DNA from: Arcobacter sp.
Lineage (GTDB): Bacteria; Acidobacteriota; Terriglobia; Bryobacterales; Bryobacteraceae
Direction: 5' to 3'
DNA: 54,188 bases
Assembly (NCBI GenBank): GCA_020723085.1
Contig: DYJN01000021.1
Coordinates: forward strand, 1-54,188
Shown in pieces: positions 25,103 through 33,907 of this stretch. A program made the translations under genes and the position numbers. The first letter of the stretch is position 1; every line of letters starts with the position of its first letter. The notes below the pieces were generated by a model that was not told the origin of the DNA, did no database searches, and saw nothing but the letters and a program-made list of their open reading frames with translations.

Positions 25103-25150
25103 CGGATTTCCATCTAAAGCGGCTGCATTTCCCAGACAAATCCGGCTTTT
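25103..25150. terminator. Possible bidirectional terminator stem
   Basis: CGGATTT (25103-25109) pairs with AAATCCG (25138-25144) across a 28-nt loop, between two convergent genes. On the plus strand the stem is followed by GGCTTTTCC, a weak T run. The loop is long and the T run short, so activity is uncertain. Confidence 0.3.
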
Positions 25151-25161
25151 CCAGGAAGCAG

Positions 25162-26847
25162 CTAGCCCCCCTCACCCACGTAGCGTTCCTTGACCTGCAG
25201 GATGATCTCTTCGGCGCGCCCGGCGCCGATGCCGCTGCGGAGCATGGCCTGGCGGGCCATTTCCATGCCGCCTTCGAATTCCGGCAGAACGGCGGAGGCG
25301 GCGCCCATCCGGCGCAGTTCCTCCACCAGACGGACGTGAGCGGCGCGGGCGATGACCGGGACGTGCGGGGCGAGCGAGCGAGCCCGTTCAGCGGCGAGGC
25401 GGACGACGCCGGCGTCGGGCACGGTGAGGATGAGGAGCCGGGCGTTCTTCAGTCCCGCCGCGCGGAGGATGTCCTCGCTGGAGGCATCTCCCCAGAGTGC
25501 GGGCGCGCCACCGGCGCGGATGTCGTTGAAGATGGCGTGATTCAGTTCGATGACGACGACCCGGAGACCGGCGGCTCGAAGGACGCCCGCCACGGCGCGG
25601 CCCGTGCGGCCATAACCGGCGACCAGAATGTGATCCCGGAGCAGTTCCCGCGGGGTTTCGAAGAGGGGCGCGTGCTTCGGAGGGGGGAAGCGCCTGCGCC
25701 ACCAGCGGCCCAGAGGCAGGGCCAGGCCGGCCGTGACGGGCGCGAGGCCCATGGACAGAATCGTGCAGGTGAGGACAAAATCGTAGGTTTCCTTGGACAG
25801 AAAGCCGCCGCGAATTCCGGCGCGTGCCAGAACGAAGGAAAATTCGCCGATGTTGGCCATCCCCAGGCCGATGATCCAGGGAGCCATAAGGACATAGCCG
25901 AAGGAGCGCGCCAGAAGGCCGATGAAGAGCGATTTCATCAAGTGAATGAAGAGCAGGCCGCCAAGGATCTGGCCGGTGTGGCGGAGCACAAATGCGGGAT
26001 CGAAAAGCATGCCGACCGAGACGAAGAAAAGCAGGCCGAAGATGTCGCGCAGAGGGGCGAGTTCGCTCAGAGCCTGATGGCTGAATTCGCTCTCGCTCAG
26101 GATGAGGCCTGCAATGAAGGCGCCGAGGGCGAAGCTGAGTCCTGCCTGATGGAAGGCGAAGCCGGCGCCGACGCCGATGGCGACGACGGAGACCAGGAAC
26201 AGTTCGCGGGAACCCCACCGCAGGATGCGCCGGAGCAGCCACGGGAGCAGGCGCGTGCCGAGCAGCACGACCAGCGCGATGAGGAACGCGGCAAGGATCA
26301 GGGAGCGCGCGACGCCGCCTGCCGCTCCGGACCAGGCGCCGGCCTGGGGCAGAAGAATCAACAGGGGAATGACCGCCAGATCCTGGAGGACGAGCATGCC
26401 CACCATCACGCGGCTGGCCAGGGTGCGGCTGACGCCGCGCTCGTCGATGATCTTGACGATGACCATGGTGCTGGACATGGCGGTCATGGCGCCGAACCAG
26501 AGCGCCTCGGCGGGGCTCATGGAGAAGATTTGCTGGCCGGCGAGCCAGCCGAAGGCGCCGCACCCGAGGATCTGGATGGGCCCGCCGATGAGGGCGATGC
26601 GGCGGACGACGAGCATGTCGCGGATGGAGATCTCGAGGCCGAGGCTGAACAGCAGCAGGGCCACGCCGATTTCGGCCAGCAGTTCGATGTCGCGGATGGA
26701 TGAGACGGTGGGACCGGCGGTGTTCGGGCCGACGAGGACGCCGGCGGCGATGTAGCCGGCCAGAAGGGGCAGGCGCAGGAGGCGCGCGACGACGGCTCCG
26801 GCGAGGCCGGCCACGACGATCAGCACGAAATCGGCGGCGATGCCCAC
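25162..26847 (-). CDS. Monovalent cation:proton antiporter, CPA2/KefB type, with RCK domain
   Basis: A 561-residue inner membrane antiporter. About 12 membrane helices fill residues 1-385, including 'LLAGYIAAGVLVGPNTAG', 'LAEIGVALLLFSLGLEIS' and 'LVLQDLAVIPLLILLPQA' (the buried Asp pair of the Kef/NapA class). A cytosolic Rossmann RCK/TrkA-N domain follows: 'DHILVAGYGRTGRAVAGVLR', 'VVVIELNHAI' and 'LWGDASSEDILRAAGL'. It exchanges K+ or Na+ for H+ and is gated by nucleotides or thiols in relatives. The start is 32 nt after the ECF ATPase gene on the same strand, so it may be the last gene of that operon. Confidence 0.92.
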   Translation of the reverse strand: MGIAADFVLIVVAGLAGAVVARLLRLPLLAGYIAAGVLVGPNTAGPTVSSIRDIELLAEIGVALLLFSLGLEISIRDMLVVRRIALIGGPIQILGCGAFGWLAGQQIFSMSPAEALWFGAMTAMSSTMVIVKIIDERGVSRTLASRVMVGMLVLQDLAVIPLLILLPQAGAWSGAAGGVARSLILAAFLIALVVLLGTRLLPWLLRRILRWGSRELFLVSVVAIGVGAGFAFHQAGLSFALGAFIAGLILSESEFSHQALSELAPLRDIFGLLFFVSVGMLFDPAFVLRHTGQILGGLLFIHLMKSLFIGLLARSFGYVLMAPWIIGLGMANIGEFSFVLARAGIRGGFLSKETYDFVLTCTILSMGLAPVTAGLALPLGRWWRRRFPPPKHAPLFETPRELLRDHILVAGYGRTGRAVAGVLRAAGLRVVVIELNHAIFNDIRAGGAPALWGDASSEDILRAAGLKNARLLILTVPDAGVVRLAAERARSLAPHVPVIARAAHVRLVEELRRMGAASAVLPEFEGGMEMARQAMLRSGIGAGRAEEIILQVKERYVGEGG

Positions 26848-26879
26848 GCGCTTGCCCTATTGTTGCAGGGCGAGAGCGG

Positions 26880-27545
26880 TCATTTCAGGCCGTGGCGCAA
26901 CAGCAGGGACTCGTCGCCGAGCAGGGTTTCGGTGGGACCGTCAGCGGCGATGCAGGACTCGTCGAGGATCAGCAGGCGCGAGGTGGTGCGGCGCAGGAAA
27001 GCAAGGTCGTGGCTCGCGATGAGTTTCGCGCAGCCGAGGCGGTTCAGATGAGCGGCCAGCAGGCGGGAAGCGCGCGGGTCGAGCTCGCTGGTGGGCTCAT
27101 CGAGCAGGAGGAGGCCGGGGGAGAGGGCGAGGGCGCAGGCGAGTGCGGCGCGCTTGCGTTCGCCTGCGCTGAGGGCATGGCCGGGGCGGTCTACGGCATG
27201 GTCGAGCCCGGCGGCGGCCAGAGCTTCGAAAGCCCTGCTGCGGGCCTCTTCCGGCGTGGCGCCGCGATTTTCGAGCGGCAGAGCGGCGTCTTCGAGGATC
27301 GAGGGCATGAAGAGCTGGTCTTCGGGATTCTGAAAGACGGCGCCGAAGGGGACGGCGACTTCGACCTGGCCCGACTGCGGGCGGAGCAGGCCCATGATGC
27401 ACCAAAGAAGCGTGCTCTTGCCTGCGCCGTTGGGGCCGGCGAGGCCGGCGCTTTCGCCCGGGGCGATCTCAAAGGAGATGTTCCGGAGCACGGTGCGGGC
27501 GCCGTACCGGAATTCCAGGGAGCCGACGCGGAGCGCGTAATTCAT
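26880..27545 (-). CDS. ECF transporter ATPase component (CbiO/EcfA type)
   Basis: A 221-residue ABC ATPase. Walker A is 'GPNGAGKST', the Q-loop 'AVFQNPEDQLF' (the NPEDQ form is typical of cobalt/nickel and ECF ATPases), the signature 'LSAGERKR', Walker B 'LLLLDEPTSELDP', and the switch His 'IASHDLAFL'. It powers uptake with the T and S components encoded just upstream. ATG 27545 overlaps the stop of the T gene by four bases; the longer open frame upstream is only the T gene read in another frame. A single ATPase gene implies a homodimer rather than the EcfA1/A2 pair. Confidence 0.93.
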   Translation of the reverse strand: MNYALRVGSLEFRYGARTVLRNISFEIAPGESAGLAGPNGAGKSTLLWCIMGLLRPQSGQVEVAVPFGAVFQNPEDQLFMPSILEDAALPLENRGATPEEARSRAFEALAAAGLDHAVDRPGHALSAGERKRAALACALALSPGLLLLDEPTSELDPRASRLLAAHLNRLGCAKLIASHDLAFLRRTTSRLLILDESCIAADGPTETLLGDESLLLRHGLK

Positions 27546-27955
27546 CGCGCAAGGCCCTTGACGAGCAGCGCGGCGTAGAATCGCTCGGCGCGGCGGAGGG
27601 TGCGGGGCAACAGCGAGGCCGTGGCGTGCAGGAGAGACCGCCGCCACGAGGCGCGCCAGCGGCGCGGCGCGGCGATGCGCCAGGCGCGGAAAAGAGAAAG
27701 AATTTCCTCCAGAAAGATGCGGAGAAAGTGCGTCAGAAAAAGAAAATAGAAAGTGATATTTCGAAGGCCGGGGCGGCGGACCGACCAGCGGGCGAGGCGG
27801 ATCCACGGAACGGCGTGAAAGAGGAGCAGGCCGGCCGCGGCGGCCAGGATCATGCGCGCCGCCAGAAGCGGCGGGCGGCGGAGCAGGAGGGATTCGGCGG
27901 CGGCCAGGACCGCCGCAAAGATCAGGATTCCGATCCAGGCAGCGGGCAATTTCAA
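27542..27955 (-). CDS. Short ECF transporter T component (CbiQ/EcfT-like)
   Basis: A 137-residue membrane protein, about half the usual EcfT/CbiQ length (220-260). Two or three hydrophobic helices ('IGILIFAAVLAAAESLLL', 'MILAAAAGLLLFHAVPWI', 'NITFYFLFLTHFLRIFLEEI') lead to a basic C-terminal region. That region holds the two coupling-helix areas: 'SLFRAWRIAAPR' and 'AERFYAALLVKGLA', the latter close to the family's A-R-G motif that docks on the ATPases. The first helices of a normal T protein seem to be missing. It overlaps the genes on both sides by four bases (ATGA). The position between methyltransferase and ATPase supports the assignment more strongly than sequence alone. Confidence 0.72.
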   Translation of the reverse strand: MKLPAAWIGILIFAAVLAAAESLLLRRPPLLAARMILAAAAGLLLFHAVPWIRLARWSVRRPGLRNITFYFLFLTHFLRIFLEEILSLFRAWRIAAPRRWRASWRRSLLHATASLLPRTLRRAERFYAALLVKGLAR

Positions 27956-28551
27956 GCGGATTTCTCCACAAGGACTGTATATTCCTGCGGACTTTCCTCC
28001 GCCAGCAGGACGCGGGCGCCGAGCGAGGCGAGGAGCGCGGCCAATTCGGACGCCGGGGGCAGGCGGTCGGCGGCGACGGCGCCGCCGATGGAGGCGTGCA
28101 GCGCGTTGAGGGCGCCGCTCGACATCAGGTGGCCGACGGCGAGACGTCCGCCGGGGCGGAGGATCTCGAGAAGAGCCGCGAGGGCGGCGCGCTGGTTTTC
28201 GACATGCGGCAGGGCGCCGAAGAGCAGGGCGCAGCCGAAGGAGGCGGCAGGGAACGGAGGCGCGGAGAGATCGGCGCAGACATAGCGGACTTGAGGGCGC
28301 GCGGCGTGCTTGCGGCGGTTTTCGGCGAGCATGGCGGGGGCGAAGTCGAGCTCGACGATGCGCGCCGGCGGAGCGGGCAGGCGGAGGAGCGGCTCGACGA
28401 GGACGCCGGTGCCGGCGCCGGCGTCGAGCAGGGCGAAGCAGCCGGGCGGAACAACTTTTTGAAGAAATGTTTGGGCGCGCGCGGCCGTATCCGGCTGGCC
28501 GGGGAGCGAGTCCCAGGCGGGGGCGAGCTGGTCAAACCAGGTCCGTTTCAT
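27952..28551 (-). CDS. Class I SAM-dependent methyltransferase within the ECF operon
   Basis: A 199-residue methyltransferase. Motif I is 'ALLDAGAGTGVLVEPLL', motif II 'IVELDFAPAML', then 'VRYVCADLSAPPFPAASFGC' and 'GALPHVENQRAAL', 'LRPGGRLAVGHLMSS'. The N-terminal 'WFDQLAPAWDSLPGQP' resembles UbiE/cobalamin-type small-molecule methyltransferases. It overlaps the S gene by 20 nt upstream and the T gene by four downstream, so it is made with the transporter. Possible roles are modifying the imported ligand or releasing metal from it. Nothing in the sequence decides the substrate. Confidence 0.88.
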   Translation of the reverse strand: MKRTWFDQLAPAWDSLPGQPDTAARAQTFLQKVVPPGCFALLDAGAGTGVLVEPLLRLPAPPARIVELDFAPAMLAENRRKHAARPQVRYVCADLSAPPFPAASFGCALLFGALPHVENQRAALAALLEILRPGGRLAVGHLMSSGALNALHASIGGAVAADRLPPASELAALLASLGARVLLAEESPQEYTVLVEKSA

Positions 28552-29065
28552 GGAGGAGAAGACCGCCGCGGCGCCGCAGGGCGGCGACGGCGAGCGGAGC
28601 CACTATCAATTGCAGCACAACGCCGGGCAAGCCCTGGACAAGCATGGCCAGGGAGGCGAAGCCCGGGGGCAGCTCGAGCCATGCGGCGGCGGCCCAGGTT
28701 CCGGCGAGGGCTGTGGCGCGGCCGGCGGCGACGGCCAGCGCGACGGACAGCGGCAGGGGCAGGCGCGAGGTGGCGGCCGCTGTGGCGGCGAGCACGGCGC
28801 ATTCCAGGCTCATGACGGCGGCGATGGGCGGATAAAGCGGGGGCATGCCGGTGGCGAAGGCGGAGAGCCACGGGATGCCGAAGCCCGTGGCCACGGCCCA
28901 CGGCCAGCGGCTCAGATAGCCGTTGACGAGCAGAGGGAGCAGCATGGGCAGGAAGCGGGAGCCAAGGCCGGCGGCATGGAAAGCGACCGGCAGCGCGAGA
29001 GCGAGCGCGCCCATGGCGGCGCTGAGCACCATGGACCGGAGAGAAGCTTTGCTCAGGGGCCGCAT
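28532..29065 (-). CDS. Probable ECF transporter S component (substrate-binding membrane subunit)
   Basis: A 177-residue, very hydrophobic protein with about six membrane helices, the size and shape of an ECF S component. Helices include 'MVLSAAMGALALALPVAFHA', 'SRFLPMLLPLLVNGYLSRWP' and 'FASLAMLVQGLPGVVLQLIV'. The turn 'GIPWLSAFATGMPPLYPP' resembles S components that carry vitamins or tetrapyrroles. It does not start with the MHIxDG motif of the NikM/CbiM metal-binding S proteins, so free Ni2+ or Co2+ as ligand is less likely. It starts 3 nt after the TonB-dependent receptor stop and overlaps the methyltransferase gene. The ligand is unknown. Confidence 0.7.
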   Translation of the reverse strand: MRPLSKASLRSMVLSAAMGALALALPVAFHAAGLGSRFLPMLLPLLVNGYLSRWPWAVATGFGIPWLSAFATGMPPLYPPIAAVMSLECAVLAATAAATSRLPLPLSVALAVAAGRATALAGTWAAAAWLELPPGFASLAMLVQGLPGVVLQLIVAPLAVAALRRRGGLLLHETDLV

Positions 29066-29068
29066 GGA

Positions 29069-31024
29069 TCAGAAGTGATAGGTCACGCCGCCGGCGGCGT
29101 TGACGCCCGGCATGGGATAGCCGGGGAGCAGTTCATAGCGGTGATCGAGAAGATTGTCGATGAGGGCGAAGACGGAGACGCGGCGGCTGGCTTTCCAGCT
29201 CGAATGGAGGGTGAGCAGAGGGTAGCCGCCGAGCGTGGCGGTGCGGGCGGCGTTGGCATAGCGGCGGCCGACGATCATGGCGGAGAGGCTTGCCGAGAAC
29301 CGGCGCCGCTGGTAGCGCACCGAGCCGTTGAATTTGTTGGCGGGAAGCAGCGGAGCAATCTGCCCCGAGCGCAGAATGCCCGTGCCGGCGCTGACCATCC
29401 AGGAACGGGCAGGCCGCCATTGGGACTGAAGGTCGACGCCGCGGAGGATGGCGCGGCCGGAATTTTCGAGACGGAGGTTGGGGAAGCGTCCGAGGGTGAT
29501 GATCTGGTTCGAGAGAGAAGAATAGTAGCCTGTAGCCCAGGCGGTGAGGGAACGGTGGGGCTGCGTGTAGATGGTGGACTGCCAGTTCCAGAGGCGCTCC
29601 GGCTGGAGGCTGGGATTCGGGGCGGGGAAGAGGTAGAGCTCGCGTATGGTCGGGTTGCGGAAACCGCGGCTGACGGCAGCCGACCAGGATAGGCGGGAGG
29701 AGAGGCGGACGGTGGCGGCGGCTTCCGGGACGGAAAGGCCGCCGTAGACGGAATGGCGGTGATAGCGGTAGCCGCCGGAGAGGGAAAGGCGCGGAGAGAC
29801 GGCCCACTGAGCGCGGGAAAATCCGGCGCCTTCCGTGATGTGATGATCACCGTAATTCAGCAGAGTTCTTGCGTTTCTGGCGGCGCCGCCGAAGTGGTTG
29901 AAGTCGCCGCCGAGGTCAACGGCGAGAGACGGGAAAAGCAGGAAGGTCTGCATGGCGCGGAGGCCCTTGGTCGAGTCGGTGGAGCGGAAACCGTCGGTGA
30001 TGAAGTGGCGGCCCCAGGCGGCGTATTGGCGGATGTAGCCGTGGGAGCGGCCGTAGGCGTTGTCCAGGTTGATGCTGTAGCCGCCGCGTCCCACGCGGGC
30101 GTAGCTGTTCTGGAGCGGGGCGGAAACGGGGCCGGGATCCTCCACGTGGAAGAAGCCGTAACGGCTTTCGAGTGAGGCCTTCCAGTTGCCGGAGAGATCG
30201 CCGCCCAAGGTGAAGGTGGCGTCGGGGCTGCGGAAATCGCTGGAGGGCCTATGGCCCGAGGAGCCGGAATAACCGGCGTTCAAGGAGTAGAAAACGCGGT
30301 CGAATTGCGCCGCGTGATTCAGCCGGTGCTGAGTGGTCCACCAGGAGCCGAGCGAGGAGGTGAGGCGCGTCTGGAAGCCCGCCTCCGGACGTGCGGGAAT
30401 GACCTCGACGGCGCCGCCCATGGCATTGGAACCGTAGAGGACCGACGCAGGGCCAACGGTGACGCGCACGGAAGCGGCGTCGGACAGAGTGTAGAGGTCG
30501 GGCAAAGGATGGCCCATGAGAGCCTGGAAATCGGGGCGCCCGTCGACCACGATGAGCACGCCGGTGTTCGGCGAGCCGCCGATGCCGCGGAGACTGACCG
30601 CGCCAGTGCCGTTGGCGGCGATGCCGTAACCCATCACGCCACGGCGTGTGACGAAGGCGCCGGGGGCGAGCCTGTCAATGGCGTCAAGCACGGTGCGGGC
30701 GCCGGTGCTTTCGATTTCGAGGGCGGTCGTGGTGATGGACTGAGCGGTGTCCGCTCCCTCGCCGCGCACCACGACGTCAACGCTGGTCTGCAGCGGAGCG
30801 GGATCGAGCGTGATGCGCAATTCGTTCTGTGCGCCGGCAAGTGCGACCGTCTTCGGGGCGAAGCCGGGAGCGGAGATGCGCGCCGAGCCGCTGAGGCGTT
30901 CCACGATGGCATTCGGAATGATTGCGCCGGACGGGTCGAGCACGATGATCTGCGGACCAGAGGAGGCAGACGCAACGAGGCATAGGGAGAAAACGGCCGG
31001 AATCACTTGGACCAGGCGGCGCAT
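29069..31024 (-). CDS. TonB-dependent outer membrane receptor
   Basis: A 651-residue receptor with a Sec signal (MRRLVQVIPAVFSLCLVASA). A short carboxypeptidase-like repeat follows (LDPSGAIIPNAIVERLSG), then the plug domain (ALEIESTGARTVLDAIDRLA, 'SLRGIGGSPNTGVLIVVDGR', 'VTVGPASVLYGSNAMGGAVE') and a 22-strand barrel that ends in a terminal Phe. The size and plug resemble BtuB-type receptors. The barrel carries several His clusters (GDHHITEG, RYHRHS, GRHF, GDFNHFGG), which would suit a metal or metal-complex ligand. It is the first gene of a run with ECF S, methyltransferase, T and ATPase genes. An operator-like dyad and extended -10 element lie just before ATG 31024. Ligand unproven. Confidence 0.9.
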   Translation of the reverse strand: MRRLVQVIPAVFSLCLVASASSGPQIIVLDPSGAIIPNAIVERLSGSARISAPGFAPKTVALAGAQNELRITLDPAPLQTSVDVVVRGEGADTAQSITTTALEIESTGARTVLDAIDRLAPGAFVTRRGVMGYGIAANGTGAVSLRGIGGSPNTGVLIVVDGRPDFQALMGHPLPDLYTLSDAASVRVTVGPASVLYGSNAMGGAVEVIPARPEAGFQTRLTSSLGSWWTTQHRLNHAAQFDRVFYSLNAGYSGSSGHRPSSDFRSPDATFTLGGDLSGNWKASLESRYGFFHVEDPGPVSAPLQNSYARVGRGGYSINLDNAYGRSHGYIRQYAAWGRHFITDGFRSTDSTKGLRAMQTFLLFPSLAVDLGGDFNHFGGAARNARTLLNYGDHHITEGAGFSRAQWAVSPRLSLSGGYRYHRHSVYGGLSVPEAAATVRLSSRLSWSAAVSRGFRNPTIRELYLFPAPNPSLQPERLWNWQSTIYTQPHRSLTAWATGYYSSLSNQIITLGRFPNLRLENSGRAILRGVDLQSQWRPARSWMVSAGTGILRSGQIAPLLPANKFNGSVRYQRRRFSASLSAMIVGRRYANAARTATLGGYPLLTLHSSWKASRRVSVFALIDNLLDHRYELLPGYPMPGVNAAGGVTYHF

Positions 31025-31030
31025 GGCCGT

Positions 31031-31060
31031 ATCGTATCACAAATTCTGAAAACGTGATAC
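31031..31060 (-). promoter_or_regulatory. Wide-spaced dyad overlapping the receptor promoter (NikR-like layout)
   Basis: GTATCAC (31034-31040) and GTGATAC (31054-31060) are perfect inverted repeats 13 nt apart, about two helical turns centre to centre. Read on the minus strand, the inner arm overlaps TGATACGAT, which is an extended -10 element (TG-n-TACGAT, hexamer at 31036-31031). The outer arm falls where a -35 box would lie. The predicted transcription start is at or next to ATG 31024. NikR sites have the same layout (about GTATGA-N16-TCATAC in E. coli and 7-bp arms with shorter spacers elsewhere). The match is one of layout and partial sequence only; no nikR gene is in the window. Confidence 0.45.
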
Positions 31061-31181
31061 CACGGCGCTGCCGTTCCGGGATGCGCGGGAGCGTGGCGGA
31101 GACAGTGCTGCTGTGGAGGCGCACTGTTCCCTTGCGAACCGCGGCGCGGCGGAACGGACGGGTCGCGAGGGGCGAAGGCGC

Positions 31182-33836
31182 TTACCGATCGAGGACGACG
31201 CGGAAGCCGATGTAATCCGGGAGCGTGGTGACGGGGGCTTTTTCGTCGGCGGGCCGGTCGGCGCTGCCACCGAGGACTTTCGGCTTGCCGTCTTTGCCCA
31301 AGACCCATTCGGCGGCGTTGCCGCCGAGGTCGAACAGCGGGTCGTCGCCCGTGCCGGGGAAAGAGCCGGCGGGCTTGAGCAGAGCGCCGGCGCCGGCTTC
31401 CTTGACGAGGGGCTCGAGGCGGGCGGCGTCGTCGGGGTTCACAGCGTAGCCTGCCCAGAAGTCGAGCGTGTTTTCATTGCGGCTCCGGGTGAGCAGCCCG
31501 GCCATTTCGTCTTCCGTGGCGAGCCGGTATTTTCGCCCCGTCCTGCTGGAAAGCCACCGGCAATACTGTTGGGCTTTTTCAAAAGAGACATTTGTGGCAG
31601 GGTAATTTTCCGCGCCTGGAGGAACAGGGTAGGAAGGATCGAAGGCGCGGAACTGGGCGCGGGTGACCTCGAAGCGGCCGACGGAGACCGATCCGCGCTC
31701 GACGGTCTCCGGCACGTCCGCCGCCTGTTTCAAGCGGGCGAGCGCGGCAAGGGGAGAGACGGGCTTGAGCGCGGGATTGGCGGGATTGGCAGTCTTGAAG
31801 AGATGGCGGTCGAACCAGGCGAGCTCTTCTTCCACCTTGCGTTTCTGGTGGACGTACTTGCGCAGGCTGTGCGGTTCGCCCGGGAAGAGGATGAAGCGGA
31901 CGGGGGTCTTTCCGTAGTGCTGGAGGGCGCGGTAGTGCTGCCAGCCCTGCTCGGTGGGAACCTGGCGGTCCTCTGTGCCGAAGAAAATGATGGTGGGGCT
32001 GGTGACCTTGTCCATCTGGAAAAGCGGGGACTTTTTGATGTAGAAGTCAGGGTCATCCATCGGGGTTTTGCCCAGGTAATACTGCTCGAAGGAGTCGCCG
32101 AAGACGGCGTTGCCCCAGTCGCTGGTCCAGTTGACGTCGCCGGCGCCGGCGCCGACGGCTTTGTAGCGTGTGGTTCGGACGGAGAGTTCGATGCTGATGA
32201 TGGAGCCGTTGGACCAGCCGAGGACGCCGAGCTTATCGGGATCGGCGAGCCCCCTGGCGATGAGGTAGTCGACGCCTTTTTCGACATCGACCCATTCGAG
32301 ATCGTTGTACTTGCCGCCGGAGATGGACTCGCCGAACTTGAGACCGTAATTGGACGAACCGTGGTAGTTGGGTTTGAGGATGAAAGCGCCGCGCTGGGCG
32401 TACAACTGGTGGGGATAGGCCCAGCTTTCACGGAAGGCGTCGGCGTCGTGGCCGTGCGGACCGCCGTGGATCATGACGACCAAGGGGTATTTTTTGCCGG
32501 CTTCGTAGTTGTGCGGGTAATAAAGAATGCCTTCAATCTCTTCGTCGAGAGCGCCCTTCCAGCGGACGAGTTCGGTTTTCGCGATGGCTTTCTTCCGAAG
32601 ATTTTCATTCGGTTCGATGAAAGGTTTGGCGTCTTCGAAACGGTTTCCGGAGAGGCGGGCGGCGATGTAAACGGCAGGGGACGAGGCGTTGGAACGGAGA
32701 AAAACGATGCGGCTGCCATCGAGGGAGGAGACAAGCTGGTGGACGTCCGGCTGGTCGATCCATTCGCGGCGCCATGCGTTGCCGGCTTCGTAGTAACGCG
32801 CGAGGCGGTTGCGGGCGCCGCCGGCGAGCAGGGCGAGGAATCCGCCGGGCAGCGGGGCGGGGGAGGCGGCGAGACCGTTGTCCCAATCGAGGGCGACCTC
32901 CGCGGGGCGGGCTTTGGCAGCGGCTTGGAAGGGCTCGGCGAGACTCATGGGGAAGTGATAGAGCTTTGTGACGCTGGCGTTGTACAGATCCGGGTGCGTG
33001 GTGTAAGGCGCGGTGAAATAGAACGATTTCGAGTCGGAATGCCAATGAAATGAGCGAGGATACAGTTTTTGTCCGGCGAACAATTCAACGCTGCGTCCGG
33101 TGGGCAGGTGGTGAAGGAATGTGACGGGCTTGATTTTCTGGTTGTAGATTTCGGCGAGGCTGCGGTTGTGGACGGTGAGAGCCCATTGACCGTCGGGGGA
33201 GACATCGATGCTGGTGATGCGGTCCGTGTTGGCGGTGAGGCGGGTGGCCTTGCCGCCTTTGATCTCGACGCGGAAGAGCCGGACAGGCGGCTCGTGCTCT
33301 TCGTCATCGACCACGGTGGAGGTGTCCTTGGCCTCTTTGATCTTCTGGTGGTACAGGGACGGGTCTTCCTGAGCGGCGGCGACGATCGCGTCATCGGAGA
33401 TCCATTCAAAGGCGCGGACGCCGCGCTCGAAGCGGGTGAGCTGCCAGGGTTCGCCGCCGGAGGCGTTCATCAGCCAGATTTGCGTTTTTGGGGGCTCGGC
33501 GGCAGGGGCGCCGGAAGAGGCGGAAGGCGCGCCGGGTGCGCGGCGGCTGGTGAGGAAAGCGATGAGTTTGCCGGAGGGGGAGATCCTGGGGCTCGAGGCG
33601 CTGTCCTGGCCGCGGGTGAGCTGGATGGCATCGGATTCGTCGAGGCGGCGGAGCCAAAGGTGCGAGACGGACTCGCCTTTTTCCTTGTCGATGCGGGACT
33701 TGGCGTAGACGGCGAAGCGCCCGTCGCGGGAAAGCTCGATGGCGCCGACCTGTTCCTGAAGGAGGATGTCGTCGACGGTCCATTTTTCAGCGGCGGCGAG
33801 AGAGAGGCAGAGGAGAGCGGAAGCGGCCCACTTCAT
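31182..33836 (-). CDS. S9-family peptidase fused to a formylglycine-generating-enzyme-like (SUMF1) domain
   Basis: An 884-residue exported protein with a Sec signal ([18 protein letters not shown]). A beta-propeller of WD40/TolB-like repeats fills about residues 20-400. An alpha/beta-hydrolase peptidase domain follows with Ser542 in 'LGWSNGS', Asp in '[10 protein letters not shown]' and His in 'GEPHSLRKY', the S9 prolyl-oligopeptidase order. After it, residues about 690-884 form a separate SUMF1/FGE-like fold: '[16 protein letters not shown]', '[20 protein letters not shown]', '[10 protein letters not shown]', 'GGNAAEWV' and a terminal 'GFRVV'. The usual active Cys pair of true FGE is not evident, so this part is probably a binding domain. 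Such a fusion is unusual. It ends 157 nt before the receptor operon. Confidence 0.88.
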   Translation of the reverse strand: MKWAASALLCLSLAAAEKWTVDDILLQEQVGAIELSRDGRFAVYAKSRIDKEKGESVSHLWLRRLDESDAIQLTRGQDSASSPRISPSGKLIAFLTSRRAPGAPSASSGAPAAEPPKTQIWLMNASGGEPWQLTRFERGVRAFEWISDDAIVAAAQEDPSLYHQKIKEAKDTSTVVDDEEHEPPVRLFRVEIKGGKATRLTANTDRITSIDVSPDGQWALTVHNRSLAEIYNQKIKPVTFLHHLPTGRSVELFAGQKLYPRSFHWHSDSKSFYFTAPYTTHPDLYNASVTKLYHFPMSLAEPFQAAAKARPAEVALDWDNGLAASPAPLPGGFLALLAGGARNRLARYYEAGNAWRREWIDQPDVHQLVSSLDGSRIVFLRSNASSPAVYIAARLSGNRFEDAKPFIEPNENLRKKAIAKTELVRWKGALDEEIEGILYYPHNYEAGKKYPLVVMIHGGPHGHDADAFRESWAYPHQLYAQRGAFILKPNYHGSSNYGLKFGESISGGKYNDLEWVDVEKGVDYLIARGLADPDKLGVLGWSNGSIISIELSVRTTRYKAVGAGAGDVNWTSDWGNAVFGDSFEQYYLGKTPMDDPDFYIKKSPLFQMDKVTSPTIIFFGTEDRQVPTEQGWQHYRALQHYGKTPVRFILFPGEPHSLRKYVHQKRKVEEELAWFDRHLFKTANPANPALKPVSPLAALARLKQAADVPETVERGSVSVGRFEVTRAQFRAFDPSYPVPPGAENYPATNVSFEKAQQYCRWLSSRTGRKYRLATEDEMAGLLTRSRNENTLDFWAGYAVNPDDAARLEPLVKEAGAGALLKPAGSFPGTGDDPLFDLGGNAAEWVLGKDGKPKVLGGSADRPADEKAPVTTLPDYIGFRVVLDR

Positions 33837-33907
33837 ACTCTCTCATTATGCCTGCGGCGGAGCGGTCTGCTGCGGGCAGGCGAACCGATATGCTGAAGGA
33901 GAGCGCC

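Noticed and set aside
31025-31181. Cobalamin riboswitch before the TonB receptor
   Set aside because: Only 157 nt are available and no conserved box of that riboswitch was recognised; the palindrome at the promoter is a better regulatory candidate.
31113-33053. A 646-residue open frame on the plus strand
   Set aside because: Antisense to the S9-SUMF1 fusion gene, whose signal peptide and catalytic triad are clear.
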